Assembly: GCA_024698705.1 (NCBI GenBank)
Contig: JAILQX010000044.1
Span: 22,828 to 86,827 of the forward strand
Length of the DNA stretch: 64,000 nt
Direction of reading: 5' to 3'
DNA from: Lachnospiraceae bacterium
GTDB taxonomy: Bacteria; Bacillota; Clostridia; Lachnospirales; Lachnospiraceae
In this document: one piece after another, positions 51,934 to 60,489 of the stretch
How the letters are laid out: each line of letters starts with the position of its first letter
How positions within the stretch are numbered: the stretch's first letter is position 1
Position numbers and translations under genes: made by a program
Notes under the pieces: generated by a model
What the model was told of the DNA's origin: nothing
Seen by the model: the letters and a program-made list of their open reading frames with translations, nothing else
Database searches by the model: none

Positions 51934-52998
51934 ATGACAAAAATTGATGTGGTTTCGGGATTTCTCGGAGCCGGAAAAACAACTCTTATCAAAAAACTTC
52001 TGAGTGAAGCGCTCAGAGGACAGAATACCGTTCTCATTGAAAACGAATTTGGTGAGATAGGCGTTGACGGCGGATTTTTAAAGGATGCCGGAATTGAGAT
52101 CAAGGAAATGAATTCGGGATGCATCTGCTGTTCACTTGTAGGTGATTTTGGAACATCACTTCATGAAGTTCTCGACCGTTACAATCCTGATAGGATCATC
52201 ATAGAGCCTTCCGGTGTAGGCAAGCTCAGTGATGTCATGAAGGCCATTGTAAATGCGGGACTCGGCGATAATGTAGAACTTAACAGCGCCGTTGCCGTTG
52301 TTGATGCAAGCAAGGCAAGGATGTATATCAAGAACTTCGGTGAGTTCTTCAATAACCAGATAGAGCATGCCGGAACCATCATTTTAAGCCGTACGCAGGA
52401 TATTTCACAGGAAAAACTCGACAAGGCGATTGAAATGATAAGAGAGCATAACCCCAAGGCAACGATCATCACGACGCCGTGGGACGATCTTGACGGAAAG
52501 GATATCCTGAATACATTTGAGGGCGCCACGGATCTTGAAAAAGAGCTTCTGGAGCAGGTTGTAAAGGAACATGATGAGCATGAGCATCACCATCATCACG
52601 ATCATGATGAGCATGAGCATCACCATCATCACGATCATGATGAGGACGAACATGAACATCATCACGATCACGGAGAAGGCTGCACATGCGGCTGCCATGA
52701 TCATGATCATCATCACCATCATGCGGATGAGATATTTACAAGCTGGGGCGAAGAGACTGCAAAGAAATTTACGACCGAAAAGATCGACAGGGCACTTGAT
52801 GCGATTGAAGATGACAAGATATACGGTATGATCCTGAGAGCCAAAGGTATGGTACCTGCCGAGGACGGCACGTGGATCTATTTCGATTATGTTCCCGGCG
52901 AGAAAAATATCAGAGGCGGAAAGCCCGATGTTACGGGTAAGATCTGTGTCATCGGATCAGAACTCAAGGAAGACAAGCTCAGGGAATTATTTCTGTAG
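51934..52998 (+). CDS. COG0523 (CobW/ZagA-like) GTPase with long His-rich metal-binding region
   Basis: 354 residues from ATG 51934 after AGAAAGAAGG. A G3E GTPase: Walker A GAGKTT (residues 12-17), the family metal site GCICCS (C63, C65, C66), and EPSGVGKL in the Walker B area. Residues ~207-260 are mostly His, Asp and Glu and include CTCGC, a strong metal-binding segment. The C-terminal part (residues 265-354) is like the CobW_C region. COG0523 proteins deliver zinc, cobalt or nickel to target enzymes, in particular under zinc limitation. The substrate metal is not known. It may work with the next gene, which lies 43 bases downstream. Confidence 0.9.
   Translation: MTKIDVVSGFLGAGKTTLIKKLLSEALRGQNTVLIENEFGEIGVDGGFLKDAGIEIKEMNSGCICCSLVGDFGTSLHEVLDRYNPDRIIIEPSGVGKLSDVMKAIVNAGLGDNVELNSAVAVVDASKARMYIKNFGEFFNNQIEHAGTIILSRTQDISQEKLDKAIEMIREHNPKATIITTPWDDLDGKDILNTFEGATDLEKELLEQVVKEHDEHEHHHHHDHDEHEHHHHHDHDEDEHEHHHDHGEGCTCGCHDHDHHHHHADEIFTSWGEETAKKFTTEKIDRALDAIEDDKIYGMILRAKGMVPAEDGTWIYFDYVPGEKNIRGGKPDVTGKICVIGSELKEDKLRELFL
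52570..52635 (+). repeat. Exact 33-base tandem duplication in the His-rich coding region
   Basis: Units 52570-52602 and 52603-52635 are identical, coding HDEHEHHHHHD twice; a third decayed copy follows. Such a repeat can vary in number by slippage. Confidence 0.85.
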
Positions 52999-53041
52999 GA
53001 GATCCGGTTAAGACCGACACTTACGGATAAAAGGAGACGAT

Positions 53042-53977
53042 ATGATACCTGTTTATATGATAAACGGTTTCCTGGAGAGCGGTAAGACGGATTTTATATC
53101 ATTTACCATTTCTCAGGATTATTTCAGGACCGGTGAACGTACACTGCTGGTGCTCTGCGAAGAGGGTGAGCAGGAATATGAACCGAGACTGCTCAAAAAG
53201 ACCAATACGATAGTCGAAATCATAGAGGATGAAGAGGATTTTACCGTGGATGCGTTATCCTATCTGGCAAAGAAGGACAAGGCATCAAGGGTCATCATCG
53301 AATACAACGGCATGTGGCAGCATAAGAACATTCAGCTGCCGCCTGACTGGAAGCTTGAGCAGCAGATCACGTTGATCGATGCTTCGACATTTCCGATGTA
53401 TTACACCAATATGCGTTCCATGGTAGCGGATATGGTGAGAAATTCTGAGATGATCATCTTCAACAGATGTGACGGTGTGGATACACTGGCAAGTTACAAG
53501 CGCAATATAAAAGCGGTCAATCCCAAGGCTGATATCATTTTCGAAGGAAGTAAGGGAGAGATAAACATGACACTCGAAGAGGATCTTCCCTTCGACATCA
53601 ATGCCGATGTTATCGAACTCGACAATTTCGGCTTCGGCGTATGGTATATAGATATCATGGAAAATGAACAGCGTTATGAGGGTAAGACCATAAGTTATGT
53701 GGGCCAGGTATTGCACCCGAAGAAGTTTCCCAAGGGGTATTTTGTGCCCGGAAGGATGACAATGGCATGCTGTTCCGAAGATATGGCATTTATGGGACTT
53801 GCAACAAAGTATGACGGCTGTGATAGATTTCCGGACAAGAGCTGGGTCAATGTAACGGCAACCATAAAGAATCAGTATTTTGAAGATTACGGCGGTGTGG
53901 GACCGGTACTGTATGCAAAAGAAGTAAAGCCATGCAAGGAACCGGAAAAACCGATAATCGATTTTACGGCACAATAA
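53042..53977 (+). CDS. CobW-like GTPase fused to a DUF1980/TIGR03943-like domain
   Basis: 311 residues with GGAG before the ATG. The N-terminal ~180 residues are a G3E GTPase fold: Walker A NGFLESGKTDF (about residues 9-19), VIIEYNGMW in the Walker B area, and FNRCDG for the base-recognition NKxD site (changed to NRCD). The CxCC metal motif of the neighbour is missing. The last ~110 residues (SYVGQVLHPKKFPKGYFVPGRMTMACCSEDMAFMG...) match the OB-like DUF1980 domain known from zinc-regulated ycgQ-type proteins. So it is a degenerate partner of the previous gene, perhaps in metal supply. Confidence 0.8.
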   Translation: MIPVYMINGFLESGKTDFISFTISQDYFRTGERTLLVLCEEGEQEYEPRLLKKTNTIVEIIEDEEDFTVDALSYLAKKDKASRVIIEYNGMWQHKNIQLPPDWKLEQQITLIDASTFPMYYTNMRSMVADMVRNSEMIIFNRCDGVDTLASYKRNIKAVNPKADIIFEGSKGEINMTLEEDLPFDINADVIELDNFGFGVWYIDIMENEQRYEGKTISYVGQVLHPKKFPKGYFVPGRMTMACCSEDMAFMGLATKYDGCDRFPDKSWVNVTATIKNQYFEDYGGVGPVLYAKEVKPCKEPEKPIIDFTAQ

Positions 53978-54002
53978 GGGGCGCTCATGCGTCCCCTTTT
54001 TT
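53978..54002 (+). terminator. Intrinsic terminator
   Basis: GGGGCGC (53978-53984) and GCGTCCCC (53989-53996), one bulge, loop TCAT, then six T. Confidence 0.8.
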
Positions 54003-54075
54003 ACAGACCGCGGTCTGATATCACACAGGCAGTGACTTTCCCCGGGTGAAGCACGGCGATAAAAGAGGATAAAAA

Positions 54076-54969
54076 ATGACAGTTGTATTTCAATGGATAA
54101 TGTATTTTTTTATATATTGCTTAGTGGGATGGATATATGAATCCACATACGTGAGTATAAGAACGAGAAAGCTGACCAACAGAGGCTTTATGCGGGGGCC
54201 TTTCCTTCCTATATACGGATGCGGAGCCGTGATCATGGCATGGGTCGGAACAAGGTTCGGCGGCAATCCTGTCACGCTGTTCTTCGGGGGTATGATATGC
54301 GCAACCACAATGGAATTCTTTACCGGCGCAGCCATGGAAAAACTTTTTAAGGTCAGATACTGGGATTATTCCAAGGTCCCCTTCAATTACAAAGGACATA
54401 TCTGCCTCGGTGCAAGTCTTGCGTGGGGAGCATTTACATTGATACTGAATTATTTCATACATCCGCCTGTACAGAGATTTGTCTCGGGGATCGACTTATA
54501 TGTGCTTGAGACGGCCGACATGATACTCATGATGTATTTTACGGCGGATTTCAGCCTGTCATTCAAGACCGCCCTCGATCTGAGAGATGTTATCATCGTT
54601 ATGGATAAGTTCAAGAAAGAGATAGAACTTATGGAAAAGAGACTCGATGTTATTGCCGCGGTCACGGAGGACACCAGACAGCAGACAAGGGAGAAGATCA
54701 GACTTCGACTGGAAGAGCGTATCGATTCGCTTGAACAGAAAATGGAGAAGACAAAGGCTATGATCATTTCGCCCGAAACAGAGGCTGAGATAGCCGAGTT
54801 TAAGTTGAAGGGAGAACTTATTAGAACGAGACTGCGTGAAAATGCAAAACGAAGAGGTGCAATGTACCGCAATATGATCAGGAACAATCCCATGCTGTCA
54901 AGCAGGTTTGCGGACGCTTTGCAGGAGATCAGGGACAGGGTGGACGAGCATTATAAGAACGGCAAATAA
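54076..54969 (+). CDS. Membrane protein of the ABC_trans_CmpB / PF06541 family with C-terminal coiled coil
   Basis: 297 residues. Four to five hydrophobic segments in residues 1-165 carry the family signature: YCLVGWIYES, NRGFMRGPFLPIYGCGAV, FFTGAAMEKLFKVRYWDYS and FNYKGHICLGASLAWG. Residues ~180-297 are charged and helical, likely a coiled coil. Family members are often called putative ABC transporter type IV, but a function is not proven. It has no ABC ATPase beside it. A divergent AraC regulator lies 3' of it, convergent by orientation. Confidence 0.8.
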   Translation: MTVVFQWIMYFFIYCLVGWIYESTYVSIRTRKLTNRGFMRGPFLPIYGCGAVIMAWVGTRFGGNPVTLFFGGMICATTMEFFTGAAMEKLFKVRYWDYSKVPFNYKGHICLGASLAWGAFTLILNYFIHPPVQRFVSGIDLYVLETADMILMMYFTADFSLSFKTALDLRDVIIVMDKFKKEIELMEKRLDVIAAVTEDTRQQTREKIRLRLEERIDSLEQKMEKTKAMIISPETEAEIAEFKLKGELIRTRLRENAKRRGAMYRNMIRNNPMLSSRFADALQEIRDRVDEHYKNGK

Positions 54970-55004
54970 AATCTGCCGAACGGTATTATCGGATGATACA
55001 AAAC

Positions 55005-55730
55005 TTATCTGAATTCACTTAAATTTTTATGGGTAGTATTCTTGAAGGCAACGCTTAAAGCGGATACGGAAGAGTATCCGAGCATGGCGGCGATATCATC
55101 AAAGGTATATCCGCGTCTGGTGTAATTGATGGCATATTCGGATTTGAGAAGCCCGATATACTTAAGCGGAGTGATGCCGGTTTCCTTCTTGAAGGTACGT
55201 ATCAGATGGTTGACATTGATGTTGAGAGCATCCGAGATGCCCGTGACCGTAAGATCTGCGGGAGAATTCTCATGGATGTAATGCAGGGCCTGTGAGATAA
55301 GACCCGAATAGGCTTTATTGTCGGTAAGATACTCACGCAGTTCATAGGAAATGATGTTGAAATACGATTCCGCCACATCCGTCGGAAACGAGTTTATATC
55401 ATCATTGAGTGTCAGAGCACCGATAATGGTTTTGAGCACAGGAAAACGCGCGGGATCCACCTCGATGTACTCCCTGTCGATGATCCTTACAGAGGAAATA
55501 AAATCAAAATATATATGATCTATGGGATCGTTATCGTCCTGGGTAACCTGAAAGGAACTGTCCGATTTGAATATATACATATAGCCGGGCTTTAAACGCA
55601 TAAAGCCCTTGTAATATGCGGTACCACCGCAGATATAATATATCCTGTTGGTCAGGTAGTTGGGATAGTATCCCCAGTTTGAGGGATTATAGAGCCGGCC
55701 GTAATGCTTAAGAATAAAATTATTTTCCAT
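55005..55730 (-). CDS. AraC family transcriptional regulator
   Basis: 241 residues from ATG 55730 (GAGGAAAAAG upstream); the frame is open to 55880 but lacks a site there. The C-terminal ~100 residues hold two helix-turn-helix motifs: LTVTGISDALNINVNHLIRTFKKETGITPLKYI and FDDIAAMLGYSSVSALSVAFK. The N-terminal ~130 residues form a cupin-like sensor (GGTAYYKGFMRLKPGYMYIFKSD), as in sugar-responsive regulators. It is divergent from the HerA-like operon, 200 bases away, and could control that operon or an unlinked set. Convergent with the CmpB gene. Confidence 0.9.
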   Translation of the reverse strand: MENNFILKHYGRLYNPSNWGYYPNYLTNRIYYICGGTAYYKGFMRLKPGYMYIFKSDSSFQVTQDDNDPIDHIYFDFISSVRIIDREYIEVDPARFPVLKTIIGALTLNDDINSFPTDVAESYFNIISYELREYLTDNKAYSGLISQALHYIHENSPADLTVTGISDALNINVNHLIRTFKKETGITPLKYIGLLKSEYAINYTRRGYTFDDIAAMLGYSSVSALSVAFKNTTHKNLSEFR

Positions 55731-55831
55731 CTTTTTCCTCATGAAGGGCATCGTAAACCGCTGATTCGATTTATGTCCTTTTTTATTATAACACATCGGG
55801 AAATATAACGAAAACAGTCCCAATGTAACCT

Positions 55832-55859
55832 TTGAATAGAGCCCCATATATGATATAAT
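55832..55859 (+). promoter_or_regulatory. Promoter of the HerA-like operon
   Basis: TTGAAT (55832-55837) and TGATATAAT (TATAAT 55854-55859), spacer 16, with an extended -10 TG. Start of transcription is near 55867, 64 bases before the first gene. Confidence 0.8.
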
Positions 55860-55930
55860 ATTACTTGTTTTTGAGCACACGGTCCGAAACGGGATTATGA
55901 GTATGGCAAATATATAACGGAGGTTAAAGT

Positions 55931-57622
55931 ATGTATAAGGATGGTAAGATTTGGATAGGACAGGCAGGCGAAGAGGATATCTGCATATATCCCAAGATGG
56001 CCAACAGACACGGCATGATAGCGGGAGCGACCGGAACAGGAAAGACTGTTACACTTAAGGTAATGGCGGAATCGTTTTCCGATGCCGGCGTGCCGGTATT
56101 CCTGGCTGATGTAAAGGGTGATCTTTCAGGTATGTGCAGGCCCGGCGAGAATTCGGGAACGGTAGCCAAAAGGATAGAGGCTCTCGATCTTATGAACAAG
56201 GGTTTTTCACTTCATGCATATCCGACCACATTCTGGGATGTCTACGGAGAAAAGGGCATCAACATGAGGACAACCATCTCGGAAATGGGACCGATCCTTT
56301 TAGGAAGGATACTTGGACTCAACGAGACACAGGCAGACATACTTACAATAGTATTCAAGATAGCCGATGACGAAGGACTTCTTCTCCTGGATACCAAGGA
56401 TCTCAAGTCCATGATCAATTATATAGCGGCAAATACAGGCGAATATGCGGCTGCTTACGGCAATATGACCGAAGCAAGCTTAAACGTTATAATCAGGGCG
56501 ATCGTCGCACTTGAAAGCGAAGGCGGAGAGGAATTCTTCATGGAGCCCGCGATCAGGGTTTCCGACCTTTCAACCGTAGAATACGACGGCAGGGGAAGGA
56601 TAAATATACTTGACTGCCAGAAGCTTATCAATAATCCCAATATGTATTCGACATTCATGCTCTGGATGCTTTCCGAATTATACGAAGACATGCCCGAGGC
56701 AGGCGATCTTAATAAGCCGAAGATGGTATTCTTCTTTGATGAAGCACATATGCTCTTCGACAGCGCGAGCAAAACTTTGCTCACTAAGATCGAGCAGATC
56801 GTCAAACTCATACGTTCAAAGGGCATAGGAGTTTATTTTATTACTCAGAATCCTCAGGATATCCCGGACGGAGTACTGGGTCAGCTCAGCAATAAGATAC
56901 AGCATGCACTTCGTGCATATACACCCAAGGAACTTAAGGGAGCAAAGATCGCAGCTGAATCCTTCAGGGCAAATCCGGATTTCGATACATTTGAGGTACT
57001 CACTCAGCTGGGTGTTGGCGAAGCACTTGTATCCGTTCTTGACGATCACGGTATTCCCACGGTCGTACAGAAGGTCAGCATATTACCGCCTCAGAGCTTT
57101 AACGGCATAATCGATGATGCAACAAGAGAGGAAATGATACGTAACAATCCTTTGTTCAGCAAATTTAATGAGTCATACGACAGGGAATCCGCTTATGAGA
57201 TGCTCACCAATGCGGTTACGGCGGGCATGGCAAATGCAGAGGCCAAGGCCGAAGCGGAAGCTGCGAATGTCGAAGCGGCGGATGCCGAGATCAGTGAAGA
57301 CAAAAAGCGTATAGCCGAACTTGAGGCCGAACTTGCACGCAAGAATGCTGATAAAGAGAGCCTTATAAAGAAGCCCAATCCCAGTCATACAGGAAAGTCC
57401 TCGAAGGAAGACAAGGAAAGCAAGAAGACCGCAAAGAAGGACGATGCGACAAGCAAGGCTTACAAGAGAGCGGCCAAGAGCGTTGCAAGTACCGCAACAG
57501 GCACGATCGGAAGGGAGATTGGCAATTCACTGGGATCAAACTTCGGTAAATTCGGCAAGAAACTCGGCGGTAACGTGGGTGCCAGCATCGGAAGAAATAT
57601 CATGGGGATCCTATTCAGATAA
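55931..57622 (+). CDS. HerA-like (DUF853) P-loop ATPase
   Basis: 563 residues. Walker A is GATGTGKTVTL (about residues 33-43), and Walker B is MVFFFDEAHMLF (about 262-273). FLADVKGDLSGMCRPG, VYFITQNPQDIPDGVLGQLSNKIQHALRAYTPKELKG are the DUF853 blocks. HerA-type ATPases form hexamers that move along DNA. The C-terminal ~130 residues are low-complexity: Ala/Glu-rich coiled-coil, Lys/Ser/Asp-rich linker and Gly-rich ending (SLGSNFGKFGKKLGGNVGAS). The ATG follows ACGGAGG. It starts the operon and ends by overlap with the next gene. Confidence 0.9.
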   Translation: MYKDGKIWIGQAGEEDICIYPKMANRHGMIAGATGTGKTVTLKVMAESFSDAGVPVFLADVKGDLSGMCRPGENSGTVAKRIEALDLMNKGFSLHAYPTTFWDVYGEKGINMRTTISEMGPILLGRILGLNETQADILTIVFKIADDEGLLLLDTKDLKSMINYIAANTGEYAAAYGNMTEASLNVIIRAIVALESEGGEEFFMEPAIRVSDLSTVEYDGRGRINILDCQKLINNPNMYSTFMLWMLSELYEDMPEAGDLNKPKMVFFFDEAHMLFDSASKTLLTKIEQIVKLIRSKGIGVYFITQNPQDIPDGVLGQLSNKIQHALRAYTPKELKGAKIAAESFRANPDFDTFEVLTQLGVGEALVSVLDDHGIPTVVQKVSILPPQSFNGIIDDATREEMIRNNPLFSKFNESYDRESAYEMLTNAVTAGMANAEAKAEAEAANVEAADAEISEDKKRIAELEAELARKNADKESLIKKPNPSHTGKSSKEDKESKKTAKKDDATSKAYKRAAKSVASTATGTIGREIGNSLGSNFGKFGKKLGGNVGASIGRNIMGILFR

Positions 57623-58440
57623 TGAGTATTAATTTAGCGGAAATCATAGATAGCTCGGACGTGATATATGCAGCGGTATTTGCACTGCTTCCTTTGCTCA
57701 TATTTGCAATATCGCTGATCAAACCCAGAGGCTTGTATTATGTGACTATATCCCTTGTGATATTTTCAGTGCTTGCGGTCATCTATGCGCATTATGAGAT
57801 CATTTGGGGCTATGTTATCGCCTGGATAATTTTCTGTATCATATGGGTCGTAAAGGGCGGAAGAGAATACGAGAGATACGACAGGGATTACAATATCTAC
57901 AGAAAACTGTTTGAGTCATATTATGCTGACGATCTCAATGATGACGGTATAATAGATGCATTTGACAACTGGAAGATAGCACACGATCCCAGGTATGCGT
58001 GGATATTTGCCAGCAGGAAAAAACGTATGGAAGCGAAGGATACCAATGTATATGAGCATCAGTTCACTTCGCGCCATTCTAAAGACGAAAGCAGTTATTC
58101 GTATACAAGAAAGGATAACGGTACAGCGGGCGGTTATCGGACAAGTCCCGGCGGTACCTACGGAAGGACACCGGGCAAAACTTATACAAAGCCCGAAGGT
58201 GCGGCACAAATGACGGATGAAGAGAGAAAGGTTGCGGCACAGCATGCATTTGCAAGACGCAACAATCTCCGATACTTTGCGATGTGTGAAGATAAGGAAG
58301 AGGGCAAGAAACTGTATCATAAGTATGCCGCCAAATTCCATCCGGATAATCCGACAACGGGTGATCAGGACAAATTCGTCAGGATAGACGAAGAATATAA
58401 CAGATTCTGCGAGATTCCGGATGCGGAATTTCCGGTGTAA
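57622..58440 (+). CDS. Membrane-anchored J-domain-like protein
   Basis: 272 residues. The stop of the ATPase gene (TAA) overlaps its ATG by one base. Three hydrophobic segments at residues ~14-31, 37-53 and 57-76 anchor it. A polar middle has short Gly/Ser/Tyr-rich stretches. Residues ~215-265 look like a J domain: KKLYHKYAAKFHPDNPTTGDQDKFVRIDEEYNRF, in which the HPD motif needed to stimulate DnaK is present. So it may recruit DnaK to the membrane. Not a full-length DnaJ, with no zinc centre. The role is inferred. Confidence 0.75.
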   Translation: MSINLAEIIDSSDVIYAAVFALLPLLIFAISLIKPRGLYYVTISLVIFSVLAVIYAHYEIIWGYVIAWIIFCIIWVVKGGREYERYDRDYNIYRKLFESYYADDLNDDGIIDAFDNWKIAHDPRYAWIFASRKKRMEAKDTNVYEHQFTSRHSKDESSYSYTRKDNGTAGGYRTSPGGTYGRTPGKTYTKPEGAAQMTDEERKVAAQHAFARRNNLRYFAMCEDKEEGKKLYHKYAAKFHPDNPTTGDQDKFVRIDEEYNRFCEIPDAEFPV

Positions 58441-58451
58441 GGAGTTTCAGG

Positions 58452-59300
58452 TTGAATATAGAACGTAAAGACAACAGAGAAAGAAAATACGGGAAATATG
58501 CGATACATAATCTGTCGCTGTATATGCTCATTACATTTGCGGTGGGCTATGCGCTGGAGATCATACCGGCGACGCAGAAGCTTGTGTACTGGCTTCAGCT
58601 GGAGCCCGGTCTGATACTTAAGGGGCAGGTATGGAGACTGTTCACATGGGTCCTTTGTACGGGAGGACAGGATAACATATTCTGGATCCTAATCTCACTC
58701 TATTTTTATTACAGCATCGGACGTACGCTTGAACAGGTATGGGGCGCTTACAGATATAATGTTTATATCTTCTCCGGCCTGTTTTACACTGTGGTCGGTG
58801 CATTTCTGATGTACGGTATACTTTCATTTATCGGCTATCAGGATGCGAACATAGGCGGATTCTTCTCGACATATTATGTGTGTATGTCTATATTCCTTGC
58901 ATTTGCGGCGACATTTCCCGAGATGGAAGTCATGCTCATGTTCATACTCCCCATCAAGGTAAAAGTACTAGGAATAGTCTATGTGATCATGATGGTGATA
59001 CCGATGATCGGGGGCGGTTTATTTGTTGCGATACCGATCGTGGCATCATTGTTTAACTTTATCATTTTTTTCTTCACCGGAAGAAAGAGGATAGGAATAA
59101 GCAGAAGACAACAGCAGGAAAGGGTACAGTTCCGCGCAAAGATGCGTGAGGCGCAAAGCGAACCGGTCAAACACAAATGTGCTATCTGCGGCAGGACGAA
59201 TGTATCAAATCCGGAGCTGTCATTCCGTTTCTGTTCAAAATGCAACGGTAATTATGAGTATTGTGAGGACCATCTCTTTACGCATAAGCATATTGAGTAG
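58452..59300 (+). CDS. Rhomboid-like membrane protein with C-terminal zinc ribbon
   Basis: 282 residues from TTG 58452, with AAGGAG before it. Six hydrophobic segments in residues ~18-210 resemble the rhomboid fold (WRLFTWVLC, YFYYSIGRTLEQVWGAYRYN, YSG-type helices). The Ser of the usual GxSG is missing: the loop reads IGGFFSTYY. Thus an inactive relative (pseudoprotease) or another activity. The last ~45 residues are a four-Cys ribbon: CAICGRTN...FRFCSKCNGNYEYCEDH. The gene lies 11 bases after the J-domain gene and belongs to the same operon. Confidence 0.78.
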   Translation: MNIERKDNRERKYGKYAIHNLSLYMLITFAVGYALEIIPATQKLVYWLQLEPGLILKGQVWRLFTWVLCTGGQDNIFWILISLYFYYSIGRTLEQVWGAYRYNVYIFSGLFYTVVGAFLMYGILSFIGYQDANIGGFFSTYYVCMSIFLAFAATFPEMEVMLMFILPIKVKVLGIVYVIMMVIPMIGGGLFVAIPIVASLFNFIIFFFTGRKRIGISRRQQQERVQFRAKMREAQSEPVKHKCAICGRTNVSNPELSFRFCSKCNGNYEYCEDHLFTHKHIE

Positions 59301-59322
59301 AGATCGGGGAATGAGGTAGATC

Positions 59323-60069
59323 ATGGATCGTGAACTGTTATTTGCAAAAAAAATAGAGGAACTTAAAGAACTTGCGGCCGGTCAGGGCGGTATGGTCACG
59401 ACCGCTCAGGTTGAGCAGATGTTTGAAGAACTGAAACTCGAAAAAAGCGGAATGGATCTTGTGTATGATTACTTAAAGACCAAGAAGATCGGAGTGGATA
59501 CAAAGATCGATCCGGATGATTATCTGAGTAACGATGAAGTTGATTATCTGAACACATACATGGACAGCCTGCTTGAACTGCCTTCATACACGGACGGCGA
59601 AAAACAGGCTATATATATGTCCGCGATGGCGGGAGACACAGCAGGCAAGAGCAGGCTTATAGAACTCATGCTGCCCAATGTGGTAGACATAGCCAAACTC
59701 TATGCTTCTCAGGGAATGTTCATAGATGATCTGATCGGCGAGGGAAATGTTGCATTGTCGATGGGGGTTGAGATGCTCGGTGCGCTCGAAGCGCCCGAAG
59801 AAGTTCCGGGAATGCTTACCGGGATGATAATGGACGCCATGGAGGATGCGCTCGGAGAAGAAGCCGACAGCAAAAAGATAGATGAGAAACTGGTGGAAAA
59901 AGTCAATAAGGTCGCAGATGAAGCAGGCGAACTCGCCGAGGCGCTCGGAAGAAAGGTGACCGTCGACGAGATAGTGGCCGAAGGGAAGCTTTCCAGAAAG
60001 GCCGTAATGGATGCGATAAGACTCTCCGGCAGGAAGATCGATGACATAGAAATTAAGGAAGAATCATAA
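59323..60069 (+). CDS. Sigma-70-like protein lacking the promoter-reading regions
   Basis: 248 residues. The first ~60 residues align with sigma region 1.1 (KIEELKELAAGQGGMVT, MFEELKLEKSGMDLVYDYLKTKKI). Residues ~72-150 match regions 1.2/2.1/2.2 of the RpoD in this window: AIYMSAMAGDTAGKSRLIELMLPNVVDIAKLYASQGMFIDDLIGEGN, compare [27 protein letters not shown]. From ~155 the aromatic melting block (TYATWW) and the basic -10 helix are replaced by acidic sequence. Residues ~190-240 match region 3 (VNKVADEAGELAEALGRKVTVDEIV). Region 4 is missing. So it probably keeps the RNA polymerase core contact and has lost DNA recognition. It could modulate RNA polymerase. GAATGAGGTAG before the ATG. Confidence 0.8.
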   Translation: MDRELLFAKKIEELKELAAGQGGMVTTAQVEQMFEELKLEKSGMDLVYDYLKTKKIGVDTKIDPDDYLSNDEVDYLNTYMDSLLELPSYTDGEKQAIYMSAMAGDTAGKSRLIELMLPNVVDIAKLYASQGMFIDDLIGEGNVALSMGVEMLGALEAPEEVPGMLTGMIMDAMEDALGEEADSKKIDEKLVEKVNKVADEAGELAEALGRKVTVDEIVAEGKLSRKAVMDAIRLSGRKIDDIEIKEES

Positions 60070-60076
60070 GACGGAC

Positions 60077-60469
60077 ATGGCTGAAAGAGATTACAAGCAT
60101 GTCGTTCAGGATGCAACAAATGTATATATCGGCGGGAAACTGTCGTATGCGGAAATGATGGATCTGGATGAGGTACCGTTTAAGTTAAAGACCATACTTT
60201 CGCAGTATATACTCAAAGAAGTTGCGGCTGACACGACCATCGAAAACCATATATTTTATATTACACCCGAAGATATGTCTTATATGATATACAAAAGACT
60301 TAAGGCGGGTTTTTCTTTATACGTATTTGACGAGAAAAAGGGCGGATATAAGAACAGGGAATACAAGATAGAAGAGATAGTGGGTAACGAATACCTGCAT
60401 GAAAACATGAATACGATATTTGTTGAAGAGATGCATATTTACAAGTTGAATATGCTCGGAATACACTGA
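60077..60469 (+). CDS. Hypothetical protein in the sigma-like operon
   Basis: 130 residues, soluble, with no membrane segment or metal motif. I do not recognise it. It starts MAERDYKHVVQDATNVYIGGKLSYAEMMD, has a middle helix (VPFKLKTILSQYILKEVA) and a C-terminal beta-like part (YKIEEIVGNEYLHENMNTIFVEEMHIYKL). It begins 7 bases after the sigma-like stop, so the two are probably translated together and may interact. The M16C peptidase gene follows after 20 bases. Confidence 0.7.
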   Translation: MAERDYKHVVQDATNVYIGGKLSYAEMMDLDEVPFKLKTILSQYILKEVAADTTIENHIFYITPEDMSYMIYKRLKAGFSLYVFDEKKGGYKNREYKIEEIVGNEYLHENMNTIFVEEMHIYKLNMLGIH

Positions 60470-60489
60470 TACGGAAAGGTGGACATATA

